Below, piece by piece: positions 1-10,084 of a stretch of 64,000 bases of DNA (its first letter is position 1; every line of letters begins with the position of its first letter). Made by a program: the position numbers and the translations under genes. Under the pieces are notes generated by a model. The model saw nothing but the letters and a program-made list of their open reading frames with translations, had not been told where the DNA came from and searched no databases. Origin of the DNA: Pogona vitticeps (lineage: Eukaryota; Chordata; Lepidosauria; Squamata; Agamidae); assembly GCF_051106095.1 (NCBI RefSeq), contig NC_135783.1:309208322-309272321 (forward strand), in the 5' to 3' direction.

Positions 1-545
1 TCACTGCAGATGGAGACAGCAGCCACGAAATTAAAAGACGCCTGCTTCTTGGGAGGAAAGCGATGACAAACCTCGACAGCATCTTAAAAAGCAGAGATAT
101 CACCTTGCCAGCAAAAGTCCGAATAGTCAAAGCTATGGTTTTTCCTGTAGTGATGTATGGAAATGAGATCTGAACCATAAAGAAAGCAGACTGCTGAAGA
201 ATTGATGCCTTAGAATTGTGGTGCTGGAGGAGGCTCTTGAGAGTCCCCTGGACTGCAAGGAAAACAAACCTATCAAATCTAAAGGAAATCAACCCTGAGT
301 GCTCATTGGAAGGACAGATTCTGAAGCTGAGGCTCCAGTACTTTGGCCATCTCATGAGAAATCTCCCTGGAAAAGACCCTGATGTTGAGGAAGTGTGAAG
401 GCAAGAAGAGAAGGGGACGACAGAGGATGAGATGGCTGGACAGTGTCTGCGAAGAAACCAACATGAATTTGATCCAACTCTGGGAGGCAGTGGAAGATAG
501 GAGGGCCTGGCCCATGGGGTCACGAAGAGTCAGACACGACTAAAC
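1..545 (+). mobile_element. Bov-B (RTE) LINE, 3' end, cut by window start
   Basis: The first 540 bases match the last part of the full-length BovB at 19,925-23,132 almost base for base. The conserved C-terminal coding block is present: a WCWRRLLR motif near 220-245, LRLQYFGHLMR near 330-357 and RMRWLDSVCE near 430-455. The BovB terminus follows, a GGTCACGAAGAGTC box near 518 and then the ACTAAACGAC repeats. Several in-frame stops interrupt the reading frame, so it is dead. The upstream part lies outside the window. Family knowledge: RTE elements encode an APE endonuclease and reverse transcriptase and end in short repeats, not poly(A). Confidence 0.93.
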
Positions 546-559
546 GACGACAACGACAG

Positions 560-1783
560 CGATTAAGAATATCAACTATAACTGTGAAAAGCCAGGGGAG
601 AGTTGTAAAGAGGAAAATAACAGAGGCTTTATTAAAGAAGGAGAAAATAGATACTTTTTTCACAAGAAACTCATCACCCAAAAGAAGGTGTTTATGAAGT
701 TAAACTAAATTGATGGGGGGAAAAATAGGGAAATTCAACATCAGGAAGGGTTGCAACCATCGTTTCTTAAAAATGCGGTTTTAAAATGAATAAAATGAAA
801 AAGATAGTAGAGGAAAATGTACAATCATACAAACAGGAGTGAGAGGAGTATACTTTGATTAATGTTTACAGTCCACATGTAAATCAAACTAATTTTTTAA
901 ATGAAGTGTTGAAGGATAAGGAAAGGGTTTTTAATAATGGCAGGTGATTTTAATATAGTTACAGATAAAGAAAAAGAAATCAAACCCAATAAAGCTCAGA
1001 AAATTAAAAAGAGTTGTGGCTTTGACTAGAATAAAAATGACTGATTTGAAAGATATTTGGAGAGTGATGAAAGGGGATGAAAAGGCTTACAATTCTTAAA
1101 AGTTACTCAAGAATAGATTATATATTCATACATAACAGTTTGATTTAAATTGAATGAAATTAAAATTAACATTAGTTTATTTGCTGGTAATATCTTATAA
1201 AGAATAGAAAACCCTTTAAAGTTTATAGAGGGTAAAACTACATCTAAATGAATTTGGAGAAATAACAGTCACAGATAAATTGGCATAAATCAGAAATTGT
1301 GTTTATAAAAAAAGGAAAGAAAAATTATAAAAGAAATGGAAAAACTATTAAGTATTTAGGTATATATATCCCAACTAATTTGAAAAGATTGAAGGAGGAG
1401 AATTTTAAAATATTGAAATTAGTAATAAATAAGTTTCATGATTTAAGGAATATTGGATTGTCATTGTTCAATAGAATTGCAGCATGCAAAATGAAGATAC
1501 TAAGATAAATTTTCTATTTGTGATGCTACCCATAAAGATTAGCAAAGAATGATCAAATGATTGCTAAAATATGATTAATACATTTTGTAATAGAGATAAG
1601 AAGTCAAGGATATTAATTTCAAGAAGCTGGAGAACTGGGACTTCCCAATTTAAGGCTATATAGCCAAATAATTAAGACATATGCCAGATATTATATTTCA
1701 GTTGAACAAACTAAGTTTATTGAATATGGAAACACAGGAATTGCATTTGAATCCTGTAAATACTATTTTTATAAACAATAATA
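560..1783 (+). mobile_element. L1 LINE fragment (ORF2 endonuclease and late RT parts)
   Basis: Decayed L1 ORF2. Around 850-980 a broken frame reads LINVYSPH, then a GDFNIVTDK motif, the L1-type endonuclease signature. Around 1025-1130 it reads DLKDIWRVM and IDYIFIHNSL, the end of the endonuclease domain. At 1299-1508 an open frame of 69 codons carries YLGIYIP and NRIAACKMKIL, typical of the region after the RT palm. The central RT with its FADD motif is missing, so an internal deletion is inferred. The copy is AT-rich and many-times broken. A mariner-like element interrupts it at 1784. Confidence 0.72.
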
Positions 1784-2335
1784 CAGTTGTGCCTAGACTT
1801 ATGATCATATTCCGTTCCAGAAGATGGACATAACTCAAAATGGTCGTAAGTCGAAGCACCATTTCCCATAGGAATGCATTGAAATGCAATTAATCCGTTC
1901 TGGCCGAAGAAAAAAAATCACAAAAAAAATCACTGCAAGACTAATTGGAAATGCAATTAATCCCTTCCGGCTGAAGGGGGGGGGAGAAAAGCAATCATGC
2001 ATGCAAGACCCATTGGAAATGCCCAGAAAACAAACAGAGCACAATGGAAATGCACAGAGAACAAAGGGGGCAGGTTGGGTATGCAAAGAAAATAAAGGAA
2101 AAATCAAGGGAAGCATGTAGGACCTATCAGAAATGGGGAAGCCCCCCAAAAGTAACCAAACCCCCAAGATACATCAGAAATGGGGGAAAACCAAAAAGCA
2201 AACCCCCCAAGACCCATCACAGCACAGAAACATAACCCCCCCAGCCCAAAATCATGCTGCAAAAACACCCAGAACTTCTGCTTGAGGGAATGACCAGCTA
2301 GAAGCAAACCTCCATATTGTCCAGCAAGGTAAAAA
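1784..2335 (+). mobile_element. Mariner-like DNA element, one recognisable end
   Basis: After a TA dinucleotide the sequence begins CAGTTGTGCCTAGACTTATG, nearly the same terminal motif as the two MITEs at 5,092 and 13,586. It also shares their inner block, a cccataggaatgcattgaaat motif. I see no matching right terminal repeat. The right boundary near 2,335 is only where L1-like 5' sequence seems to start. The inner 2,100-2,300 part is C-rich and repetitive. No transposase frame was recognised. Confidence 0.55.
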
Positions 2336-2643
2336 GCTATTAAAATGCATTTCTTCTTTTAGTAGACTGGTTTTTGTTACATAAATCCTCGAAGGATAGG
2401 GAAAGTGTACAGCTAATTAAATTCTCTAAGAACTGTTTTGTTTTAAAAGTGGGAAATACTTTCACTTTTGAGTCCAATAAGCTTCTGGAGTTTTCCAGTT
2501 GCCCTGCTCCTAACGAAAGGCTGAAACAACAATAATTATTCTTAATTAGACCTCTCTATGTCAAGGAGGAGGGATAAATCTGTCAAAGCCCCTTCAGATT
2601 GCAGTTTGGAAAGACTTACGACCCTACCAACTGAAAAGATTAG

Positions 2644-3195
2644 ATGGAAGAGATTACGAAGCTCATAAAAGATTTATCTTGTAAAATATCAGAAGGCTTT
2701 GACAAAACAGAGCAAAGATCAAAGTCCATCAAAATGAGTATTAATAAACTTCAAGATCAAATTTCAAAGGTTTCACGGGAGCTTAAAGACGTCAAAAGCA
2801 AAATTGGAGATCTTGGAGATATAGTTCAAACAAATAGAGAAAAAATAGTGTCCATGGATCAACAAATTTGTGAAACTGATATAAAGCTGATATAAATGGA
2901 AGATAACCTTAGAAGGTCTAATATTAAAATAATGAATTTCCAAGTGCAACACGGACAAGATCTCAGAAAAGAGGTTATAGTTTGGATTAATTCCATAATG
3001 GACATGCAACATCTGACCGAAACAGATGTAGAAAGGGCACATTTCCTGGGAAACCCCAAAAGTCCCAGAATTAGACCAGTGCTGGTGAAGTTTTTCAATT
3101 ACACAAAGAAAGAACAATTAAACAAAAACAAGACCAGCTGGTTTATCAGGACAGAACGATACAGATTTTCCAGGATCTATGTAATGAATCTGTGA
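2644..3195 (+). pseudogene. L1 ORF1 protein (coiled coil plus RRM), broken
   Basis: Two in-phase pieces of 83 and 99 codons are separated by one stop at 2,893-2,895, so a single nonsense change splits the frame. The first piece is a charged helical region with spaced hydrophobics (LQDQISKVSRELKDVKSKI), as in the ORF1p trimerising coiled coil. The second begins EDNLRRSNIKIMNF, the conserved start of the L1 ORF1p RNA-recognition domain, and continues ETDVERAHFLG and RPVLVKFFNYTKKEQ. In the family this protein coats the L1 RNA and acts as a nucleic acid chaperone. The C-terminal domain fades before the SINE insertion. Confidence 0.78.
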
Positions 3196-3418
3196 AATGG
3201 AGAGGATCTATGAAGCCAGTTACAGCAATTTTGACGAAAAATTACATCAGATATCAATGGGGTTATACTTTTTTTTTTTTTTTGAAAATCTGGAAAGACA
3301 GGATTATTTTGAAAAACTACTCTTGCGAGAAAGGTATAGAATTGTTCAAAGCTTGGAAAATTTGGTAGGAAGGAGAAAGTCAGGAGTGAACTCCAAATAC
3401 AAGCAAAGAACTAGAAGG

Positions 3419-3765
3419 TAAAGGTAAAGGTTCCCCTTGATAATTTTTGTCCAGTCGTGTTCGACTCTAGGGGGCGGTGCTCATCCCCATTTCCAAGCCA
3501 TAGAGCCAGCGTTTATCTGAAGACAAACTTCCATGGTCACATGGCCAGTGCGACTTAGACACGGAACGCTGTTACCTTCCCACCGAAGTGGTCCCTATTT
3601 ATCTACTTGCATTTGCATGCTTTTGAACCGCTAGGTTGGCGGGAGCTGGGACAAGCGACGGGTGCTCACTCCGTTGCGTGGATTTGATCTTATGACTGCT
3701 GGTCTTCTGACCCTGCAGCACACAAAGGCTTCTGCGGTTTAGCCCGCAGCACCACCATGTCCCAG
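3419..3765 (-). mobile_element. Sauria SINE, full length, inserted in L1
   Basis: Read on the minus strand it starts GGGACATGGTGGTGCTGCGG, has a tRNA-like head with A-box and B-box-like segments (B-box region near 3,690), a central block with CAAGTAGATAAATAGG, and a tail with GAGTCGAACACGACTGGAC followed by CCTTTACCTTTACCTT. This is the known Sauria SINE of squamates, whose tail resembles the BovB 3' end and lets BovB machinery mobilise it. A direct repeat ACTAGAAGG at 3,410-3,418 and 3,766-3,774 is the target-site duplication. At 347 bp it appears complete. Confidence 0.93.
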
Positions 3766-3876
3766 ACTAGAAGGCTGAACCAGAAATAATCAGATGCATG
3801 GAAGAAGATAGACCATTTTCTTCTTTTTTTTTATTGTTTCCTTTATCTTTCTCCTAATAAAATTTCTTTTATTTAT

Positions 3877-3945
3877 ATATGTATGTGTATGTATGTATGT
3901 GTGTATGTGCGTATGTGTGTATATATACATGTATATATACATATA
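3877..3945. repeat. TG/TATG-rich microsatellite
   Basis: An imperfect run of tgtatg, tgtgta and tatatacat units inside the L1 inter-ORF region. Purine/pyrimidine alternation is nearly complete. Confidence 0.85.
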
Positions 3946-4512
3946 TGTTTCTCTCCTCCCCCTTTCCCCCCTTTTAATTTTTTGATGTTGTTTATTTCTG
4001 TTGTTTTCTAATCAACTTTATTGAATATTACTTTATTCTTGTTCTTTACTTTCTTCTTTCTTTCTCTTGTATAAATCATACTCATATAATCACATTAAAT
4101 ATACTAAATTTCAATAGAAAAAATGATAAAATTAAAATTACTAAAAACTGAATCTTAATTTTTTAAAAAAAAATGCTTATAGGAAAGGGCGAAGGAGAAG
4201 GGTATTCTTATTTTATTACTATTTTAGTACTAAATATTAAGTAGAAATGCAAAATTCAAATGAAAAGTTCAGAGGGAAGGCTCTGGTCGTGGTTCCGCGG
4301 GACGATGCTGGCGTCTCCCCCCAACTTTTGCTCACGCCGGTGGTCATGGCATGGGACTATGGTGGAGAGGATGTTAATATATATGTTCACAAGTTTGGTA
4401 AAGGTCAATTATTGGGTGTTATGTTTATTTTATGTTTCAGTTCATTTTTGGTAGTTTGGTGGGAGGAAACGTTAGACACAGGACCTATTAGAAAAAAAAC
4501 TTTTGAATTCAC

Positions 4513-4621
4513 ATGGGTAGAAAAATAAGACTTGCAACTTTAAACGTGAAAGGCCTGGGATCAACAGTGAAAAGAAGAAGAATAGAAGCATTGTTGAGGA
4601 AAAACAAGCTGGACGTTGTCA
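4513..4621 (+). pseudogene. L1 ORF2 N terminus (endonuclease start), truncated
   Basis: About 36 codons of L1 ORF2, opening MGRKIRLATLNVKGLGS and containing KRRRIEALLRKNKLDVV. Strand order in the L1 APE domain puts the catalytic Asn and Glu in this region; the N of LNVKG is present, but the expected LQET glutamate segment is lost at the junction with BovB sequence. It lies downstream of ORF1, separated by the AT-rich inter-ORF region. The frame continues artificially into BovB tail to 4,734, so the longer 73-codon reading frame is a chimera, not a real protein. Confidence 0.7.
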
Positions 4622-4740
4622 TCGAAGCTACTAACATGAATTTGACCCAACTCCGGGAAGCAGTGGAAGACAGGAGGGCCCGGCCTGCTCTGGTCCATAG
4701 GGTCACGAAGAGTCAGACACAACTTAATGACTAAACAACA
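4622..4740 (+). mobile_element. BovB 3' tail fragment joined to L1
   Basis: About 119 bases match the BovB terminus: ACATGAATTTGACCCAACTC, CAGTGGAAGACAGGAGGGCC, then GGTCACGAAGAGTCAGACAC and the ACTAAACAAC end. It is a strongly 5'-truncated copy. No target duplication is apparent, and L1 does not resume on the right. Confidence 0.88.
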
Positions 4741-4972
4741 ATAGTTTGCTTGCCCTTATAGGTTTCTACAGTACTTACAGTTACCTCTTAGTTTAGTTCT
4801 ATGTTATCAACTTCTGTCTGCTGACTCAAACCATTTGTATAATGAAACCTCTCATTTCCCCTTAAAAAGAATGCAAGGGAGTTTACATCATTTAAAGGCA
4901 GTATTTAACACTAACAGTGGTGAGTATACAAATACAAAAAAGATCAAAGAAATGACATATTAAAAAAAACAT
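4741..4972. other. Unassigned AT-rich sequence
   Basis: Short AT-rich stretch between the BovB tail and the next SINE. No gene, RNA or known repeat recognised. Confidence 0.5.
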
Positions 4973-5575
4973 GTTGGGGTTTGATTCCCCTTTGTGCCTC
5001 CAGGAAGAAGAGCCAGCCTCTGTTGCCTTGGGCAAGCTGCACAGTCCCACGGTGTCCTCAGAAGAAAGATATGGTAAACCACTTAGTAGTACAGTGGTGC
5101 CTTGCATAGCGACGTTAATTCGTTCCACAAAAATAGCTGCAGAATGAAAACGTTGCTATGCGATATTAAAAAGCCCATAGAAATGCATTAAAATGCGATA
5201 AATGCATTCCTATGGGCTTAAAACTCACCTTTAAGCAAAGGTCCTCCATAGTGCCGCCATTTTCGGTGCCTCTAAAGCGAGGAATCTGTCCCTAAACACA
5301 GCGGGCGACCATTTTGTTTACCCGGAGGCCATTTTGAAACCGCCAATCAGCTGTTAAAAAATCATCGCTTTGCGACGATCGGTGCCCGAAGCAGGGAACC
5401 GATCATCGCAAAGCGAAATTCCCCCATAGGGAACATCGCAAAGCGATCGCAAAAAATGTGTCGCAAAGCGATTTCGTCATAAAACGAAGCAATCGCTATG
5501 CGAGGCACCACTGTACTCTCTACCTAGAAAACCCTGAAAAGGGTGTGCCATAAGTCAGGACTGACTTGACGGTAT
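4973..5575 (+). mobile_element. tRNA-derived SINE, 5' truncated, split by a MITE
   Basis: The left part (to 5,091) has a B-box-like GGGTTTGATTCCCC, then a block ending TATGGTAAACCACTTAGTA. The right part (5,516-5,575) continues ACCTAGAAAACCCTGAAAAG and CCATAAGTCAGGACTGACTT. The same order, uninterrupted at that point, occurs in the SINE at 38,033. Removing the MITE gives about 179 bp. The A box is lost, so the copy is not transcribable from its own promoter. Confidence 0.8.
5092..5513. mobile_element. Mariner-like MITE inside a SINE
   Basis: Flanked by TA on both sides. The left end begins CAGTGGTGCCTTGCATAGCG and the right end is its near-perfect inverted repeat (CGCTATGCGAGGCACCACTG). Inside are secondary palindromes such as CCCATAGAAATGCATT against AATGCATTCCTATGGG (5,174-5,218) and repeated GCAAAGCGA units. 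No coding frame. The TA target and CAGT ends suggest the Tc1/mariner superfamily (inference). It interrupts the SINE cleanly, so it is younger than that insertion. Confidence 0.85.
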
Positions 5576-6888
5576 ACTATTATATTATTAGTCAAAAATA
5601 CCAGGCACAGTCAATCAAAATCATAAAAACATTGACTGGTATTACAGTATATAACAGATACATGCTTTTACCTAAGTATCTGCTAAATGTCGACACAGTA
5701 TGTATGCTGTTTGTAATATTATCAGTTTTTATAGCTCTAATGATATTTCTTAAATCTGCAAATGCTTATAATACTGTGAAATTTCTTGATATTTTTCCCA
5801 AAGCCCCGATGACTGCAGGGACCATTGAACTGTGTTTCATCCACAAGCAAGATGTTTTGATTGCCAGGTCTCTTTATTTTGTTAGTTTTTCCAATTCTTT
5901 ATCTTCAGCTCTGGCATCTATCATCATCATTAATGTTTATCTTCTATGTTGCCTTTATGGCAAATTGGATCCTGCATAAGTCACCTGAACATTTATAATA
6001 AATGTAGAGAAGATCTCAATTTAAATCCTTTGAATGAATAATAAGCCATGACTCAGCAGTTCTGGACAATGGGCACTCTATAAAGAATAACACTGCAGTA
6101 GGTTGCACATTGTATGTTTGTGCCTGAAGCTTTCTCAGAATCATGGGGCTTTTAACTTGCAGACTTTTCTTTGAAGATTAAATCTTTACCTGCCTGTAGA
6201 GTCTGTCAGGTGTCACAGAGCACGAATGATAGAAGTTTGCACCTAGTCCTGGATGACTGATGGTGTAAAATTGGAATTTATTATTATGGAGGATTCTATT
6301 TTCTTTTTTCAGAGTTGTTCAGATCACACTAGAGTAGGGAAGGAGTGATAGGAAAAATAATAATCTGCACAGTTAAAATCAGAGGAAATCATATAGCACA
6401 GTTGAAATGCTGAATCTCAATACAGTATCTGCTCAGGGTTGAGCAAAAATAATTTAAAAGTCATTACAGTTAGGTAATATCTAGCAATATCTATGCTAGG
6501 AAGGCTGGGGTTCTGTACCTATTACAATTGCAAAATTGACTGCTATTGACACTGGTTTGAGTCCTGGATATATCTGCCCTATTAGATTAAGAGATGTTTC
6601 CTTCGATTAAATTCATTTTATATTACATTAGATTCATTTTAAAAGTTTATTTTCCTGCTGTTTTTCATAACAAAAATGAGAAGCAGAAAGACGTTACCTT
6701 TCACATTCATTGACTGTTAGAGCAATGCTCATTAATTCTCCCTCCAGGATTCTGTTCTCAGGGCAATGGCTCCTGCTGATAGAAAGCACAAATTAAAGAA
6801 ATAGTGCTTCTAGGTATCCATTGACTTTAAATAATTGAACCTGGGAGATATCCTTAGTAGATGCTTCAGCTGTTTTGAAAGCTGCTCT
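5576..6888. other. AT-rich unique sequence, no gene seen
   Basis: About 1.3 kb of AT-rich DNA. The longest frame (137 codons at 5,566-5,979) is Leu/Ile/Tyr-rich and starts within the SINE tail. It has no recognisable domain or splice context, so I treat it as chance. No repeat family recognised. Confidence 0.5.
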
Positions 6889-7223
6889 AGGAATGGGATT
6901 TTCTGACTAACAAATACCATAATTCTCCATTCTGGGAGTTCTATTTACCATACAAGGCACCATGCAAACACCTGAATGTGCTATTCTTGGGAGAAAAGTC
7001 CACCTTGAGAGACATTAAGGCTCAGCTAGGCCAGGCTCAACCTGAATGTCCCGTTCCGAAAGAAATCTCCAGGTTAGTACTAGCCCATGAATAGGATATA
7101 GGAGCCTGACCTAGCTGAGCCTAAAAGCCTTCAAAATTAGGCCTTTCTGGTGTTTGCAAAGCCTGTGGTAGTACTCTCAGAATGGAGGATTGTGGTATTT
7201 GTAGTTCAGAAAATCCCATCCTT
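6889..7223. mobile_element. 335 bp hairpin element (foldback MITE)
   Basis: The ends are inverted repeats of about 45 bases (left: GGGATTTTCTGACTAACAAA; right: GTTCAGAAAATCCC, few mismatches). The middle is also self-complementary: GGCTCAGCTAGGCCAGGCTC at 7,019-7,038 pairs with GAGCCTGACCTAGCTGAGCC near 7,102-7,121. Nearly the whole unit could fold on itself. No coding capacity and no clear target duplication. The superfamily is not certain; hAT-like is possible. Confidence 0.75.
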
Positions 7224-7866
7224 GAGACCTACCGTTGTATGATAAAAGGCAGCAAGAAACAGGATATGAGGGTGGAATCAGAAGCCTCATGATGAGATGG
7301 GAAGGAAAAGTTAGGAACATAAATATTTCATTAAAAGTCCAATCCTATGAATTGGAAGTGAATTCTAGTACAGTGAGTGAGGCACAGAGTTTGAACAATT
7401 ACTTGTAAAACTAGTTCTTACTGATTACAGTGTTTGAAAAGTAACCCATTGGCATTTGTTGCAGTGTTGACAAAATAATGATTATTTGATATGCTGTTTG
7501 TTACTGTGCAATGTTGACAAAGTAGTTTGTTAAATTACTGAAAAAACTACTTGTTACTTTCAGGTACGTTTTGGGAGAAAATACTTAAGATTGACACAAG
7601 AATGGCATAAAACTTGAGAAATTCTTGCTGAAATATCTCATAAAATGCCTTTTGGTAGTAATCATTAAAAATTACTCATTGCTCCAGTAAAATACCTCCA
7701 GCTCTACTTATTACAATATTTTTAAAATGTCACTTTGTCACACTCATATTACTCAAAAAAAGCAACTGGTTGCAGGTGATTTGTTACTAGTGAGGGCATG
7801 TAGAATTGTACTATGAAGAGAGTGAATAATTTCCCATGTATTATACTGAATGTAAGCTTTTGTGAG
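7224..7866. other. Unassigned sequence with GTTACT-type motifs
   Basis: AT-rich. Several TTGTTACT/AGTAAC motifs between 7,387 and 7,790 hint at an old decayed DNA transposon, but I could not find paired ends. Confidence 0.35.
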
Positions 7867-8222
7867 TACTTTATTTTTCCATGTATAAGACACTACTTTT
7901 CCCTAAATTCATTGCACAAAAAATAGAGGGGCATCTTTTACATGGAACTTAGCTGAGGAGAGGAAAACATGGCACAAACCTTGCCTCTGTAAACAAGCTT
8001 CCTCCAGTCACGAGCTTTATGGAACTGACATCAGCTGATGCTGAACAAACCAATTGGAACACAACTCTTGGAGGTGGATCCTGTAGGCTCAGATTCAACA
8101 GGGACTCCTAATATCTGACATTCTGAGCCCAGAGGCTGAATACTCTTAAGTTTTCTTAATTTGGGGAATAGAAAACGTGTGTGTTATAAATAGGTGCATG
8201 TTATAAATGGAAAAATACGGTA
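7867..8222. mobile_element. MITE with TATTTTTCCATGTATAAGAC ends
   Basis: The left end reads ATTTTTCCATGTATAAGACAC. The right end, reverse-complemented, reads CGTATTTTTCCATTTATAAC. These form imperfect terminal inverted repeats about 356 bp apart. The internal sequence has no coding frame. The ends resemble those at 9,961 and 12,424-12,513, suggesting a shared superfamily. Confidence 0.65.
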
Positions 8223-8583
8223 ATAGTGTATGCAGAAATATGGAGAAGAGATAACGGTTTCTCTCAAGTTCCTCTGAGATGTTCAGACTTCATCAGAAAA
8301 GGAAAGCTGTGAACATGTGGAGAGCCATGAGATTTTCACAATCATGCCAGCTTTGCTCTGTGGGAACCAATGTCATTACTATAATGATAATGTTTACCTT
8401 TCTCTACACAACCATGTTTTGACAAGATAGAAGAAGCCAGTTATGGAAATTTTTCTCAGAGTCAACTCAGCATAACCATTTCCCTAAATTGTTCGAATAC
8501 ACTTCCTCTTCTTTTTTCAATCAAAATACTTTCAGATAGGTTTTACACATTTTTTTCTTCCCTGTCCTTCTTGCCCTTCGATT
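8223..8583. other. Unassigned unique sequence
   Basis: No gene or repeat recognised. The stretch ends directly at the 3' end of the deleted LINE derivative. Confidence 0.5.
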
Positions 8584-8765
8584 TAGGCATCGTTCAGTCT
8601 CGAGAGACTATGGTAACGTGCTCTGTATGGAGGAGCTGGAGTGTCCTCTCCAGAGCATGAAGCCTGGGTAAAATAATATGGAGGATAGGCTGTTACCCAA
8701 GCAGCAAATCCCCCCCTCCACGTGGCTGAAATAGTCCAATGGAAAGGCAAGAGCCAATACAACTG
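8584..8765 (-). mobile_element. Internally deleted derivative of the Vingi/RTE-like LINE
   Basis: Bases 8,584-8,631 match the 3' terminus of the LINE at 38,921-42,745 (TAGGCATC, CAGTCTCGAGAGACTATGGT, GCTCTGTATGGAGGA). Bases 8,632-8,765 then match that LINE's 5' UTR at about 42,419-42,549 (GGAGTGTCCTCTCCAGAGCA, GGAGGATAGGCTGTTACCCA, GGCAAGAGCCAATACAACTG). About 3.4 kb of the parent, including all coding sequence, is missing. The copy is also 5'-truncated. It would have needed the parent's enzymes for mobility. The parent's two breakpoint regions share a short CATACAG-containing similarity. Confidence 0.88.
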
Positions 8766-9309
8766 TGAAGTGTCTATAATGTTTATACAAGTAGATCTTA
8801 GTCCATCCATATTGCTATACTCATGGAACACTTACCTATTGGTCCAGTTCAGCAAACCGTATTTGCACTGGAAATCTGTCGTGTACTTCTCCACTTCCCT
8901 TACTTTCTTCTCTCAAACGAGCAATTCAATATTCGGCTTATTCATTTTTTGAGCTATGGCTCTAAATATGGAAATTTATTTGAGCATTTTCAGTAAACCC
9001 ACTTTGACTTTGTTTTCTTGCCCCACACCATAGTTTCCACATCTGCACCTCATAGCAAATGGTGCCTTAAAAAGCAAGATGTTTTATATGAAGGCCTGCA
9101 CATAGTAATGATCTACAATCGCCTTATTGTATGCATGATGTGACATCTGAACTGGATACTGCTTCAGGACCGCATAATAAGCATGTATGACTGGGATCAG
9201 ACACTAATGAGTTTGCACAGATTTTACTAGTCTGTTCTTCATTCTGGTTAATCTACCCCACTGAGGAAGGGAAGATAAGAAAAAGCAACCAGCATGGTGG
9301 GTTTAGTTC
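8766..9309. other. Unassigned unique sequence
   Basis: AT-rich with no recognisable gene or repeat. Confidence 0.5.
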
Positions 9310-9486
9310 TACCATGTTTCCCTGAAAATAAGACTGGGTCTTATATTAATTTTTGCTCCAAAAACGCATTAGGGCTTATTTACAGGGGATGTTTTATTTT
9401 AAAGTCATGTCTTCTTCTTCTGGTTGCTGCAATGGTGGAGGGTGGGGTTTCACTTAATTGGGGCTTATTTGGGGGAAAACAGGGTA
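9310..9486. mobile_element. MITE with TTTCCCTGAAAATAAGAC ends
   Basis: The left end is ACCATGTTTCCCTGAAAATA and the right end is GGGCTTATTTGGGGGAAAAC, an imperfect inverted repeat. The interior contains CTTATATTAATTTTTGCTCC and GGTTGCTGCAATGGTGGAGG. I recognise this short non-coding DNA transposon type from reptile genomes. The 70-codon frame across it is not a gene. Confidence 0.7.
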
Positions 9487-9960
9487 GAAGTCTTAGGTAT
9501 TCCTAACCTACAAATGTGAGAATTAGAAAAGAAAGTAGCAATAGAGTTCTTAGATTAAGCACACAAGGGTATTATTTCATACTGTTACATGTCATAATCT
9601 GGCTTATTTTCCTTCTTGGTAGGGAAAGAAAAGAAATGTTCATGGATCCAGGAGAAGAGGTTTTCCCTATGCTGACTAAATGGCACTCTAAAAGAGTAGA
9701 TGTTTATTTTTGTAAAGTCCAGAATAAATAAAAAGAACTGCTTATAGTAACTCAGACAAATGTCATTGTGCCTAACAAGCGAATAAGGAAGACAGTAGAA
9801 AAAGAAACAAGAAGAGTGTACAATATACTACGTTATGCCATTTTCTCCTAATTTCTACCATTTCAGGTCTCTATAGACATACTAAAATTTGTGTCATGGT
9901 CAAATATAGTACTGTGATGGCAAGAGCCACTTCTGGAAGCATGCATTAGGAAATGAAGCT
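9487..9960. other. Unassigned unique sequence
   Basis: AT-rich, no feature recognised. Confidence 0.5.
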
Positions 9961-10060
9961 ACCCGTATTTTTCGCTCCATAAGACGCACCTCTCCGTAAG
10001 ACGCACCTCATTTTTAGGAGAGGAAAACAGGGAAAAAATATTCTGGCAAATTCATAAGGC
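9961..10060. mobile_element. DNA-transposon end (CGTATTTTTCGCTCCATAAG)
   Basis: A terminal-repeat-like block: CGTATTTTTCGCTCCATAAG, then ACGCACC twice, and an inner AGGAGAGGAAAACAGGG motif. Its reverse complement closely matches 12,485-12,513. It is either the left end of a 2.55 kb element or a separate solo end. Confidence 0.6.
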
Positions 10061-10084
10061 AGTAGCAATAGATAGATGTTGTCA

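Larger units (their letters stand above)
2336..4621 (+). mobile_element. L1 LINE, 5' half: ORF1, inter-ORF region and start of ORF2
   Basis: An L1 in order: putative 5' UTR (2,336-2,643), ORF1 (2,644-3,195), an AT-rich inter-ORF stretch, then the ORF2 start at 4,513. ORF2 opens MGRKIRLATLNVKGLGS and continues to NKLDVVI, the N terminus of the L1 endonuclease. A Sauria SINE is inserted at 3,419-3,765. The copy stops abruptly at about 4,621, where BovB 3' sequence takes over. It therefore keeps its 5' end and lacks the 3' end, the opposite of the usual 5' truncation. Confidence 0.75.

Noticed and set aside
5566-5979. 137-codon frame, hydrophobic
   Set aside because: Starts inside a SINE tail, is AT-driven, and has no domain, splice context or paralogue I know.
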